The notes beneath the pieces were generated by a model. That model made no database searches and had not been told where the DNA came from. It saw only the letters and a program-made list of their open reading frames with translations. Positions 14,666-22,558 of a stretch of 25,686 nucleotides of DNA are shown here, piece after piece. The DNA is from CAZIVO01 sp964542765 (GTDB lineage Bacteria > Planctomycetota > UBA1135 > UBA2386), in NCBI GenBank assembly GCA_964542765.1, contig CAZIVO010000045.1, forward strand, positions 1-25,686. The letters run 5' to 3'. The position numbers were made by a program, and so were the translations under genes. Each line of letters begins with the position of its first letter. The first letter of the stretch is position 1.

Positions 14666-15310
14666 ATGGCTCCGCCCACTCATATCCTCGCCGTACACGC
14701 CACTCCCATCGAGGGAAGTCGCGTGGCATCCACCTGGCCAACCACCCTGGAACTCGGCGTGGGCAAGAGTTCGGCGGCCGCCAAGCTCGCGGTCGAACTG
14801 GCTACCACACAGCCCGAAGCCGTTTTGATCTTCGGGGTTTGCGGTGCCCATCGGGTGGAAAGGACTCCTGATCGCCTGAAGGTCGGTGATCTCTGCTTGG
14901 CGGATTCCGACCTGCTCGCTGACGAAGGCGCCATGACCGAGGACGGCTTCTCCAGCCTCGCCGATCTCGGCATCGGCGAGGTCGGCCCTTTCAAGGCAGA
15001 CCCCGAACTGACCCGGGCGGCTGCCAACATCCTCGGCGGCATCCCGACCGTCAGCGCCGCCACCGTCAGCACGTGCAGCGCCACCAACGAGCTGGCGCAA
15101 ACATCCTATCAGCGAACCAAGAGCGTCATCGAATCGATGGAGGGAGCTGCTGCAGCCCTGGTTTGCCGACGCTACGACATCCCATTCCTGCAACTGCGCT
15201 GCGTGAGCAACTTCACAGGTGATCGACAATCGGCGCAGTGGGACCTCGAGCTTGCTGCCGATCGTGTCCAGACAGCAGCGCTCCAGCTCCTTCGAGGACT
15301 TGATCCATGA
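14666..15310 (+). CDS. mqnB: Futalosine hydrolase (menaquinone biosynthesis)
   Basis: A 214-residue nucleoside hydrolase of the phosphorylase/MTAN superfamily. MqnB cleaves futalosine to hypoxanthine and dehypoxanthine futalosine in the futalosine pathway to menaquinone, in the cytoplasm. Visible family marks: glycine-rich LELGVGKSSAA (28-38), GVCGAHR (57-63), the VSAATVSTC strand (129-137), ESMEGAA (156-162) for ribose binding, and CVSNFTGDRQSAQW (179-192), where Asn stands in place of the Asp of MTAN, as in futalosine hydrolases. ATG 14666 puts the first strand (HILAV) at residue 6, as usual for the family; an in-frame ATG at 14636 would add 10 residues. The end overlaps mqnD by ATGA. The 250 bases upstream hold the divergent promoters and an A8 tract. 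Confidence 0.92.
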   Translation: MAPPTHILAVHATPIEGSRVASTWPTTLELGVGKSSAAAKLAVELATTQPEAVLIFGVCGAHRVERTPDRLKVGDLCLADSDLLADEGAMTEDGFSSLADLGIGEVGPFKADPELTRAAANILGGIPTVSAATVSTCSATNELAQTSYQRTKSVIESMEGAAAALVCRRYDIPFLQLRCVSNFTGDRQSAQWDLELAADRVQTAALQLLRGLDP

Positions 15311-16149
15311 ATCGAAGGGTCCGTACCGGCTTCTCTCCGTGCCCCAACGACACCTTCATGTTTCACGGCCTGGTGTCGGGTCATACCCTCGTCGAGAACC
15401 TCATCTTCGATGCCGTGCTGGAGGACATCGAAGAACTCAACCGTCGCGCAATCGCGGATGCGGACCCACTGGACGTCACCAAACTCAGCGTGTCCGCACT
15501 GGCCCACATTGCCGGAAAATACAGGGTCCTTTCATCCGGCGCAGCGATTGGAAGGGGCTGTGGGCCCCTGGTCGTCCAGAAAGCGAACAGCAAACCCCTG
15601 AGCCTCTCATCGCTTTCAGGACAGCGGATCGCCATTCCAGGGGAATATACGACCGCTCATCTTCTGCTCAGGATCTTTGCCAGCGCCAACCCGGACACTC
15701 GGTTCATGCGTTTCGACCAAATCATGCCGGCGATCGCCGAAGGCACGGTCGACGCAGGCGTCATCATCCATGAGGGACGCTTCACCTACGAAGACCACGA
15801 TCTCGTCGCCATCGCCGATCTCGGCGAACTCTGGGAAGGCGAGACGGGACTCCCCCTGCCGCTCGGAGTGATCTGTGCCCACTCCTCTCTCGGTGAAGAT
15901 CTCACCCGAAAGATCGAAACAGGACTTGAGAACTCGATCCTCGCTGGCCGCGAAGAACCGGCTCATGCACGCTCATTCATCCGTGAGCATGCTCAGGAAC
16001 TGAATGACGATGTTTGCGCCGCACATATAGATCTCTACGTGAACGACTACTCGGTCAACCTCGGGAGCGAAGGGCGTCGCGCCATCACGACGCTGCTACA
16101 AAAAGGAGCAGAGGCCGGGGCGCTGCCGGAAACTCCACCGCTCTGGTGA
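15307..16149 (+). CDS. mqnD: 1,4-dihydroxy-6-naphthoate synthase
   Basis: A 280-residue protein with the periplasmic-binding-protein-like fold of MqnD, which converts cyclic dehypoxanthine futalosine to 1,4-dihydroxy-6-naphthoate. The N-terminal signature GFSPCPNDTFMFHGL (8-22) is diagnostic. Other family blocks are DVTKLSVSALAHI, GRGCGPLVV (active-site strand), LSGQRIAIPGEYTTAHLLL, GVIIHEGRFTYEDHDL and the tail LYVNDYSVNLGSEGRRAI. Length is normal. ATGA overlap with mqnB indicates translational coupling and the two act close together in the pathway. mqnA and mqnC are not in this window. The gene ends eight bases from the convergent fprA stop. Confidence 0.96.
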   Translation: MNRRVRTGFSPCPNDTFMFHGLVSGHTLVENLIFDAVLEDIEELNRRAIADADPLDVTKLSVSALAHIAGKYRVLSSGAAIGRGCGPLVVQKANSKPLSLSSLSGQRIAIPGEYTTAHLLLRIFASANPDTRFMRFDQIMPAIAEGTVDAGVIIHEGRFTYEDHDLVAIADLGELWEGETGLPLPLGVICAHSSLGEDLTRKIETGLENSILAGREEPAHARSFIREHAQELNDDVCAAHIDLYVNDYSVNLGSEGRRAITTLLQKGAEAGALPETPPLW

Positions 16150-16157
16150 CGAACGAG

Positions 16158-17561
16158 CTACCCGTCGCGCATGCTACCGATGACGTCCATCATCGCCTCG
16201 ATGCTGATCAGCTTGTCACGAACCTTGCCCTTCGACTCCCCCATCTCCATCTCGTGCCGATCGAGATTCTGCCAGTCGGTCCAGCTGACAAAATCGACAC
16301 TTCGATCCGCAAGCAGCGTCTTGATGTCACCCTTTTCGGCCGGCGGCAAACTCGACGCATCTGCGACCATCGACTCCACGGTCGCCTTGGAATCCGCGCT
16401 GTTCGTGCCGATCAAGCCGGTCGGACCGCGCTTGGCCCAGCCCACCACGTAGTGCCCTGGACATGGTTCACCACCCTCGCAGGTCAGCACCCGCCCTTCG
16501 GCATGGGGGATCGTGCCCCAATCCTCGTTGAAAGGCACACCGGCAATGGGAACCCCTCGATACCCGACCGCCCTGAACACGAGCTGGACCTCCTCTTCGT
16601 CGAACTGATCGAGACCCCGAGGACGCGGAGTGCCGCGATCATCCTCATACAGTTCTGATCGCTCGATACGAACACGGCAGACTCCGCCGTCTTCTCCCTG
16701 AAGCTCCACCGGCGACACCAGGAAGCGACAACGCACTTTCCGGTCGCTCTCTCCTTCGCCTTTGGTCGACTGTTCCGTCAGAAAATCGGCATTGCGCTGC
16801 GCCGCGCGACTGCCCTTTTCGGCAAGCCAGCGAACACTGAGTTCATCGAGCTTCGCGTCCGATGGTTCCACGACCAGATCACAGCCCTCGAGTTCTGCAA
16901 TCTCCTTGATCTCCTTGGGAGAAAAGGCTGCCTGTGCGGGTCCACGCCTCCCCAGAAGAACGACCTCCTTGACGCTGCTGCTCCGCAACTGTGTGAGGGC
17001 ATGATCGGAAATATCGGTCTCGGCAAGGGTCTCGGGGTTCTGGAGTAGAACGCGAGTGACGTCCATCGCAACATTACCGTTGCCGATGACCGCCACGCGA
17101 GTGGCCTCGGAAAGGTCGAACTGACGGTCACAAAATGCCGGGTGGCCGTTGTACCAGCCAACGAACTCGGTCGCCGAATACACTCCGCCGAGTTCTTCGC
17201 CCGGAATACCCATGCTGCGGTCGCTCTCATTCCCCACCGCGTAGACGATCTGATCGTAACAGGCGGTCAGATCCTCCACTTGCAGGTCTCGGCCCAGTTC
17301 GACGTTGCCGAAGAAGCGAAAGCCTTCGTGAGCAGCGATCTTCTCGTACACCCGGGTGACGCCCTTGATCTTCTGATGATCCGGCGCAACTCCCCCACGG
17401 ACCAATCCGTACGGCGTCGGCAGTCGATCGAACATGTCCACGCAAACGGACAGGCCTTCCGTCTTGAAAAGAGCCTCGGCGGCGTAAAACCCTGACGGTC
17501 CCGATCCGACCACAGCGACCCTGAGCGGACGTGACGATGTCCCCGGATTTGTCTCTACCAT
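16158..17561 (-). CDS. fprA: FprA-type ferredoxin/adrenodoxin-NADP+ reductase
   Basis: A 467-residue FAD and NADP(H) enzyme of the adrenodoxin-reductase family, passing electrons between NADPH and ferredoxin in the cytoplasm. FAD site VVGSGPSGFYAAEAL (17-31), LPTPYGLVRGGVAPDH (47-62), NADP site VAVIGNGNVAMDVTRVL (156-172), GRRGPAQAAFS (204-214, Arg residues for the NADPH phosphate) and the C-terminal FAD-binding GWAKRGPTGLIGTNSADS (about 378-395) are all present. Length is normal for FprA. It starts 12 bases after the preceding stop; TAGGA overlapping that stop is the probable ribosome binding site. It is the last gene of the 21773-16158 operon. The electron acceptor is unknown. Confidence 0.95.
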   Translation of the reverse strand: MVETNPGTSSRPLRVAVVGSGPSGFYAAEALFKTEGLSVCVDMFDRLPTPYGLVRGGVAPDHQKIKGVTRVYEKIAAHEGFRFFGNVELGRDLQVEDLTACYDQIVYAVGNESDRSMGIPGEELGGVYSATEFVGWYNGHPAFCDRQFDLSEATRVAVIGNGNVAMDVTRVLLQNPETLAETDISDHALTQLRSSSVKEVVLLGRRGPAQAAFSPKEIKEIAELEGCDLVVEPSDAKLDELSVRWLAEKGSRAAQRNADFLTEQSTKGEGESDRKVRCRFLVSPVELQGEDGGVCRVRIERSELYEDDRGTPRPRGLDQFDEEEVQLVFRAVGYRGVPIAGVPFNEDWGTIPHAEGRVLTCEGGEPCPGHYVVGWAKRGPTGLIGTNSADSKATVESMVADASSLPPAEKGDIKTLLADRSVDFVSWTDWQNLDRHEMEMGESKGKVRDKLISIEAMMDVIGSMRDG

Positions 17562-17573
17562 GTTGGTTCGATC

Positions 17574-18614
17574 CTAAACATTATCGAAGAGGTACGCGGT
17601 CTCACGTTTTCGCGGACCGTTCTCTGTCATTACGACGAAGTGCGATGGGTACATCGAAGCCGCCCCGAATTCACCCTTCTTGTTGATGGCATAGAAGTTC
17701 ACCCGAAAATTCGGCTGCCCCGGCTTGACCAGAAGTCGGTCTATTTTCGTCATACGCGCGATCCTCTTGCAAGCAGAAAGACACGCGTCAGTCGGCGTCT
17801 TGCCCGTCGCCATCTCGTGAACGATGAAAGAGGCTCCGTTGGTGATGATGACAGCTTCGCCACGCCCGGTCGACCCAGCCACTCCGAAATCATTATCAAC
17901 GTAGTTGCCGCAGCCGATCAGGGGGGAGTCCCCCACACGACCTGGAATCTTGAACGACAAGCCAGAGGTGCTCGTGCAGCCACCGACATCGCCATGCTCG
18001 TTGACACAACCAACATGAATCGTGCCAGAATCACGCGGCTGTGGCTGCGGCGACTTCTCACGCTCTTCAACCTTGTTCTCGTCGGGCGAAACCCAGTCAT
18101 CATCTGATGATGCGCGCTGCTTGCGGTTCAACCACCACTTGCGAGCCCGCTCGGTCAGAAGATTTTCCTCCGGGAAACCGTGTGCCCGAGCGAACCGCAG
18201 AGCACCCTCACCAACAAGGAGAACGTGATCCGTCTCGCGCATCACCCGCAGAGCAACCTGGCTCGGATTCTTGATGTTGCGCAACGACGCAACAGCTCCA
18301 GCCAATCCTGTCGGACCATCCATCACGCAGGAATCGAGTTCGACCACCCCATTCTCATTCGGAAGGCCTCCGTAGCCAACGCTGGTGTCGTCAGGGTCAT
18401 TTTCCACCGGTTCGATGCCAAATACCGCAGCATCCACCGGCGACTCACCCTTGCTCATCCTCTTGACAGCGATCTCGATGGAGCGCAGGCCGTTGCCGCT
18501 AGAGATCGCCACGGGGCGAGTGGCGCGGCGGCGAGGTGGAACATGGAATGCCGGGACCACCGCGCCAGCAGCGGTCACCTTCAAGAAGCCTCGGCGGGAG
18601 AGAGAGTCGTTCAT
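17574..18614 (-). CDS. Tat-exported N4-(beta-N-acetylglucosaminyl)-L-asparaginase-like Ntn-hydrolase
   Basis: A 346-residue protein. ATG 18614 is chosen because it opens directly onto a twin-arginine signal, SRRGFLK (6-12), with hydrophobic VTAAGAVVPAF; a 49-residue upstream extension has no coding character. The mature part is a family T2 asparaginase/aspartylglucosaminidase. These proenzymes cut themselves before a catalytic threonine; here it is Thr198 in DSGTIHVG. Later blocks GGCTSTSG (211-218), VGDSPLIGCGNYVDN (227-241) and GSTGRGEAVI (248-257) form the substrate site. It hydrolyses Asn-linked GlcNAc or related beta-aspartyl bonds, and the Tat signal places it in the periplasm, where glycopeptide or cell-wall debris could be the substrate. 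It lies 44 bases after mtnP and 12 before fprA. Confidence 0.9.
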   Translation of the reverse strand: MNDSLSRRGFLKVTAAGAVVPAFHVPPRRRATRPVAISSGNGLRSIEIAVKRMSKGESPVDAAVFGIEPVENDPDDTSVGYGGLPNENGVVELDSCVMDGPTGLAGAVASLRNIKNPSQVALRVMRETDHVLLVGEGALRFARAHGFPEENLLTERARKWWLNRKQRASSDDDWVSPDENKVEEREKSPQPQPRDSGTIHVGCVNEHGDVGGCTSTSGLSFKIPGRVGDSPLIGCGNYVDNDFGVAGSTGRGEAVIITNGASFIVHEMATGKTPTDACLSACKRIARMTKIDRLLVKPGQPNFRVNFYAINKKGEFGAASMYPSHFVVMTENGPRKRETAYLFDNV

Positions 18615-18658
18615 TCGCGCAGTGTAAGAGACTCCGGGCAGCCATCGGTAATGGCAAT

Positions 18659-19531
18659 TCAGCCCAGGTATTTCCCGATCAAAAGATCCAGCCTCTGCCG
18701 AGCTTCGGGAGGAATCTCGGCAGGCGCCGTCATGATCGACCCCCGCATGGCTCCCTCGCAAGTGATGGGCTCATCCCGAGCGGCAAGCATCCTCGCAGCA
18801 GTAGCAATGACTCGCTTGGCCGTCTCTACATTGGCCTTCACGACAGCCAGCACATCCTCGACATTGACGTCTCCTTCGGACTCGTGCCAGCAATCATAGT
18901 CGGTCGCCAGCGCCACCGTCGCATATGCCATCTCGGCCTCACGAGCCAGCTTGGCCTCCTGGAGGTTGGTCATGCCGATCACATCGACACCCCAACTCCT
19001 GTAGAGATGCGACTCCGCGCGGGTGGAAAAATGCGGCCCCTCCATGCAAATGTAGGTGCCCCGATCATGCGCCGTCGCCCCCGCCTCTCGAGCAGCGTCG
19101 AGAGCCAATTGCCGCAAAGGTTCCCAGACAGGATCCGCAAAGTGAGCATGCGCAACGCAACCGTCGCCGAAAAATGTCGCCTGACCCGTCCGTCCTCGAG
19201 TGCGATCAATGAACTGATCGATCAAGACAAGATCTCCCGGACGGATATCTTCGCGCATACTGCCGACAGCCGAGATGCCGAGAACACACTCCATGCCGAG
19301 TTGCTTCATGGCATGGATATTGGCCCGGAACGGCAGCTCGTTCGGCGCAAGCTTGTGACCCCGGCCATGCCGTGGCAGAAAGGCCATACGGACGCCTTCG
19401 AGTTCGCCCGTGACCAAGGCGTCCGACGGACGACCGAAGGGAGTATCGAGGCTCACCTCCTCACTGCCCTCAAGATTGGGCAGATCGTATAGCCCAGAGC
19501 CACCAATGATTCCGAGAGTTCGCTGTGTCAT
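18659..19531 (-). CDS. mtnP: S-methyl-5'-thioadenosine phosphorylase
   Basis: A 290-residue enzyme that phosphorolyses methylthioadenosine to adenine and methylthioribose-1-phosphate for methionine salvage. Family marks: IIGGSGLYD (8-16), PRHGRGH (53-59, phosphate binding), ANIHAMKQLG, ISAVGSMREDI, the substrate motif YICMEGPHFSTRAE (about 160-173), GMTNLQEAKLARE and ATDYDCWHE (about 209-217), in which the Asp residues give specificity for 6-aminopurines. The C-terminal extension is slightly long. ATGA overlap with the truD stop shows coupling. It belongs to the same nucleoside phosphorylase superfamily as MqnB; both handle modified purine nucleosides. Confidence 0.95.
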   Translation of the reverse strand: MTQRTLGIIGGSGLYDLPNLEGSEEVSLDTPFGRPSDALVTGELEGVRMAFLPRHGRGHKLAPNELPFRANIHAMKQLGMECVLGISAVGSMREDIRPGDLVLIDQFIDRTRGRTGQATFFGDGCVAHAHFADPVWEPLRQLALDAAREAGATAHDRGTYICMEGPHFSTRAESHLYRSWGVDVIGMTNLQEAKLAREAEMAYATVALATDYDCWHESEGDVNVEDVLAVVKANVETAKRVIATAARMLAARDEPITCEGAMRGSIMTAPAEIPPEARQRLDLLIGKYLG

Positions 19532-20745
19532 GAGTCACGAGACTTTCTTGGACTGTGAGACGAGGGACCCCCTCGTCTCGGATTCCTCAAAAACAAACGC
19601 TTGATCAGCATCGTTGCATAGGAACCACGAGGCAAGCCAAACGACAGGGTCACGCACGACCTACCGCGGAAGGAATCATCAGCAAAGGGGCGAGACATCT
19701 TCAAGTTCCGTGGGACCACGGCGATCGCACGATCCTCTTCACGGATTTCCATGCCGGGCACGTCCTGCCGCTCCAAAGCTCCGATCGGGAGACCCTCGTC
19801 CTCGAAGACCTGACGCATCGCGGCCCTGAACTCCCGATCTCCGCCACGGCCCCCGGCTCCGCACAGAGGCGTCCTGAATGCATGAATCTCGCGAATCCGG
19901 TCCGGTCGCAAGTCACCCCAAACCGTCAACTCGCCCGAAAGATTCCGCGTCCTCCGGCGCTCGTGGCCGCGAAGAGTCCTGTACAGCAACCTCGCCACAG
20001 CGCGGTTCCACAGGAATGACTGATAAGCGAAGGCGTGGATCAGCTTGAAACGCGTGGGCAGGGCGGCGAGGGCTCCACGAAAATCATCCGGGTGTGCCCT
20101 CAGATGATCGAACACACCGCGATAAAGCGGTCCCCTGACGATCCGCCCACAGGCCTCCCAGTCACCCCAGTGACGCGCGAACAAGCGCTTGAGTTTGACA
20201 TCACCACTCCTGGCAACCCGAGATGGCCGTGCCAGGAGGCGATGCAAGGCCCGGTCATAGCGGCCCGTCAAGATCTCGTACATCGCGAAACCCTGGCCAT
20301 GCTGCAAGCAACCAAAGCGTTGATCATCGAAGTAATTCGCGTAGCCACTCTCAGCAACAGCGGACAAGCTACGCCCGGCATCCTCGAGTTCCATCTCCGA
20401 CAGGTCGCGCACGACAATCTCGAACCGATTTCCCTGGCTCAACTTGCTCGTCACCGGCTGATCGCTCCGAGCCACGAACCTGACACTCAATCCCTGCATG
20501 CGCAGGTCAACCTTCTGATCTTGAATGCTGATCCACTGCTCGGTGCAGCCCTGCCGATCCTTCAAGCCTGCAAAGGCGATGGTCTCCCGCGGAACCTTGG
20601 CTTCGCGGGCGATGATCGACACGGCCTCGAGTGTATCCATCTTCTCCTTGCGCAGCAGGTGCACGTGGTGAACACCGCGAGGGCTGCGCTCGAACTCCAG
20701 TTCTTCGACGACGCGGAAGTCGTCGGGATGTCGTTTCAAATCCAT
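19528..20745 (-). CDS. truD: tRNA pseudouridine(13) synthase TruD
   Basis: A 405-residue pseudouridine synthase that modifies U13 of tRNA. Catalytic Asp63 lies in FAGLKDRQG (58-66). RFGCLQHG, FAYQSFLWNRAVARLL and the GxxLPRGSYATMLIKRL-like C-terminal block match the family. The protein is longer than the E. coli enzyme (about 350 residues), mainly through the insertion domain typical of TruD (about 150-310) and a basic tail (RNPRRGG). ATG 20745 is chosen: it overlaps the stop of the RluA-type gene by one base (TGATG). A TTG at 20748 just before it is less likely. It overlaps mtnP downstream by ATGA. Confidence 0.94.
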   Translation of the reverse strand: MDLKRHPDDFRVVEELEFERSPRGVHHVHLLRKEKMDTLEAVSIIAREAKVPRETIAFAGLKDRQGCTEQWISIQDQKVDLRMQGLSVRFVARSDQPVTSKLSQGNRFEIVVRDLSEMELEDAGRSLSAVAESGYANYFDDQRFGCLQHGQGFAMYEILTGRYDRALHRLLARPSRVARSGDVKLKRLFARHWGDWEACGRIVRGPLYRGVFDHLRAHPDDFRGALAALPTRFKLIHAFAYQSFLWNRAVARLLYRTLRGHERRRTRNLSGELTVWGDLRPDRIREIHAFRTPLCGAGGRGGDREFRAAMRQVFEDEGLPIGALERQDVPGMEIREEDRAIAVVPRNLKMSRPFADDSFRGRSCVTLSFGLPRGSYATMLIKRLFLRNPRRGGPSSHSPRKSRDS

Positions 20746-21773
20746 CAATCGGTCCGGAAGGGAGAAAAGTGCCGCAGCTTCGCGAGCACCAGCTCGAGAT
20801 CCGAAGGCAACGGCGATTCGACAGACACAGGCTCACCACCGGCCATGGCCGGCACGACGATCTTGTGCGCGTGCAAGAACATACGCGTCAGCAATGGCTT
20901 CTCGCGAATGCCCTGCCGAATCTTGTAATTGTGTTTGATCTCGGACAGGAAGAACTCGGGCCCCGAGCCATAGTCTCGATCGGCCACGATCGGACATCCT
21001 ACCTGACGGAGATGCACCCGAATCTGATGGCTCCGCCCCGTTCGAGGGAAGACCCGCAACAAGGTATGGCGAACGAAACGCTCGGCGACCTCGACCACCG
21101 TATGAGCAGCCCTCGCGCCACGGCTATCGGGCGCTACCACCCTGATCTTGCCGGGACGGCGCAGATCCGGCCCCAAGGCCTTGTTGATCTCGAATCTCTC
21201 ACGCCGCTCGGCACCCTCGGCCAGGGCCAGATACGTCTTCTCGATCTGCCCACCCCGAAACGCAATGTCCAGGGATCGAGCCGTATCCAGATCGCGGGCC
21301 AGCAGAAGGCAACCCGAGGTGTCTCGGTCGAGCCGGTGGACCACTCTCAAGTCCTCGTCAGGCCGTTGCTCGCGGATCATCCCCAGGACTCCCTCGTACT
21401 TGCCCGCGCGATCGGGAATGGTGGGGATTCCCGCCGGCTTGTTGACCACGAGCAGGCCCGGCTCCTCGTGGATAACCTCGGGGCTAATGACCTCGTCCGG
21501 CTTCGCAGAAAATGAGCGGAGACTTGCAGGGGACACCTTCAGTTCGACGCTATCCCCGGCCCGGAGGCGAAGGCGACCCTGAGCCTTCTCTGAATTCACC
21601 CGGACACCGCCCTCACGGACCAGTTGCCTCCAGCTGCGGTGATCGACATCCGGCCACGTCCGCTCGAGGAAGTCCTCCACCCGCGTACCCGCCAGTTCAG
21701 ACGTGACGATCACTGGGTTGTGCATGCGCGGAGGGGATGGGATGGGACGCGGTTCATCGGTTCGGACGAGCAT
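20745..21773 (-). CDS. RluA/RluC/RluD-family rRNA/tRNA pseudouridine synthase
   Basis: A 342-residue enzyme. An S4 RNA-binding domain (about 22-85) has EDFLERTWPDVDHRSWRQLVREGGVRVN and the RLRAGDSVEL turn. The catalytic domain has the signature HRLDRDTSG (146-154) with Asp149, then KTYLALAEG, the TVVEVAERF strand and GRSHQIRVHLRQVGCPIVADRDYG (about 256-279), typical of RluC/RluD. The exact uridine target cannot be told. A second start, ATG 21725, would begin at the S4 domain and is equally plausible, since neither start has a good ribosome binding site. First gene of the operon with truD, mtnP, the asparaginase and fprA; a candidate promoter lies at 21827-21854. Confidence 0.93.
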   Translation of the reverse strand: MLVRTDEPRPIPSPPRMHNPVIVTSELAGTRVEDFLERTWPDVDHRSWRQLVREGGVRVNSEKAQGRLRLRAGDSVELKVSPASLRSFSAKPDEVISPEVIHEEPGLLVVNKPAGIPTIPDRAGKYEGVLGMIREQRPDEDLRVVHRLDRDTSGCLLLARDLDTARSLDIAFRGGQIEKTYLALAEGAERRERFEINKALGPDLRRPGKIRVVAPDSRGARAAHTVVEVAERFVRHTLLRVFPRTGRSHQIRVHLRQVGCPIVADRDYGSGPEFFLSEIKHNYKIRQGIREKPLLTRMFLHAHKIVVPAMAGGEPVSVESPLPSDLELVLAKLRHFSPFRTD

Positions 21774-21826
21774 AGCGCAGGGAGGGCTCCCGGTTCAGGT
21801 GCAGATGTAAGCCAAGGAGCGCAAGT

Positions 21827-21854
21827 AGAATAAGGGCGGGCTCACCGCACGCAA
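21827..21854 (-). promoter_or_regulatory. Candidate sigma-70-like promoter of the pseudouridine synthase operon
   Basis: On the minus strand TTGCGT (21854-21849) and TATTCT (21832-21827) are separated by 16 bases; each matches the consensus at four positions. The predicted start near 21820 would leave a leader of about 45 bases before the 21773 start. It separates this operon from the PDZ gene upstream. Confidence 0.35.
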
Positions 21855-21899
21855 CACGGCAATCATGCCGGCGGCCCTCGGATCATCCGCCCGGGGATC

Positions 21900-22250
21900 T
21901 CAGTGACGCGCCGGCAAGCCGATCGCGTGGCCCTGGGGCCGGACACCGAGCTTCGCTGAAAGATCGATCCGCTTGCGGCCCCGCGAAACGACGATCGTGA
22001 CACGATCCCCCGCGGAGAGGTCTCCGATCGCCGAGATCAGCTGATCCAACGTCAAGGTCGGGCGCCCTCCTATGGACACGATCGAGTCGCCCGGCCGGAG
22101 CCCAGCCTGCTCGGCGGGCGATCCGGGAATCACCTCGATCACTGTCGGGTGGGGCTCTTTGGGGTCGAGAGCGATACCGAGCCAGCCCTGGCTGGATACC
22201 AGCACTCCCAATAGCAGCCCGGCGAGAGAAAATGCACAATTCATGATCAT
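21900..22250 (-). CDS. Small exported PDZ-domain protein
   Basis: A 116-residue protein. ATG 22250 is chosen because it gives a signal peptide (MIMNCAFSLAGLLLGVLVSSQG); a longer frame from 22340 places 30 charged residues before it. Residues 22-100 are a single bacterial-type PDZ domain: carboxylate-binding loop WLGIAL, strand TVIEVIPGSPAEQAGLRPGD (36-55), VSIGGRP, a helix LDQLISAIGD and strand DRVTIVVSRG. No protease domain is attached, unlike DegP/DegS/Tsp. It may bind C-termini of envelope proteins or assist a protease. It is the gene upstream of the RluA-type gene, 126 bases away. A Cys at position 5 is not in a lipobox. Confidence 0.78.
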   Translation of the reverse strand: MIMNCAFSLAGLLLGVLVSSQGWLGIALDPKEPHPTVIEVIPGSPAEQAGLRPGDSIVSIGGRPTLTLDQLISAIGDLSAGDRVTIVVSRGRKRIDLSAKLGVRPQGHAIGLPARH

Positions 22251-22430
22251 CGATGCCGGCCCACCGAAGAATTCTCTCCAGCAAAGATCTCCGAGCGGAA
22301 CGGAGGGATCGAGAGGCTCCACACCCCTTCCGCGCCGCAATGGCGATGGTCCGACTCCATCTAAGTCGGAAGAAAGCCCCTGCGGCCTTGACGTAAGCTT
22401 TCCCAGCGCCTATCTGATTCGCCCCGATCC

Positions 22431-22506
22431 GCCCCGTTCGTCTAGTGGCCTAGGATACATGGTTCTCATCCATGTGACACGGGTTCGAGTCCCGTACGGG
22501 GTACCA
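22431..22506 (+). tRNA. tRNA-Glu (anticodon CTC)
   Basis: 76 bases including an encoded CCA. The acceptor GCCCCGT (22431-22437) pairs with ACGGGGT (22496-22502); the D arm is GTCTAGTGGCCTAGGAT, typical for tRNA-Glu. The anticodon stem CATGG/CCATG encloses the loop TTCTCAT with anticodon CTC, and the T arm has GGGTTCGAGTCCC. It reads GAG codons. The first acceptor pair is G1-U72, a wobble, and the discriminator is A. It is followed four bases later by a terminator, so it is transcribed alone. Confidence 0.97.
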
Positions 22507-22510
22507 ACTC

Positions 22511-22541
22511 GCTGGCGGGCTCCGGCTCGCCAGCTTTATTT
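22511..22541 (+). terminator. Rho-independent terminator of tRNA-Glu
   Basis: A 10-bp stem, GCTGGCGGGC (22511-22520) with GCTCGCCAGC (22525-22534), contains one G-U pair. Its loop is TCCG closed by C-G, a stable UNCG tetraloop, and TTTATTT follows (22535-22541). This is a clean intrinsic terminator that separates the tRNA from dgt. Confidence 0.93.
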
Positions 22542-22558
22542 AAACATCTCCCCCGCCC

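Noticed and set aside
18615..18761. 49-residue N-terminal extension of the asparaginase
   Set aside because: It would bury the twin-arginine signal inside the protein and overlap the mtnP end; the start at 18614 gives a normal Tat signal.
22251..22340. 30-residue extension of the PDZ protein
   Set aside because: It would put charged residues before the signal peptide. No ribosome binding site supports it.
22421..22436. Repeated GCCCCG at the tRNA 5' end as an integration site
   Set aside because: No integrase, no second copy of the tRNA 3' end and no foreign-looking genes nearby.
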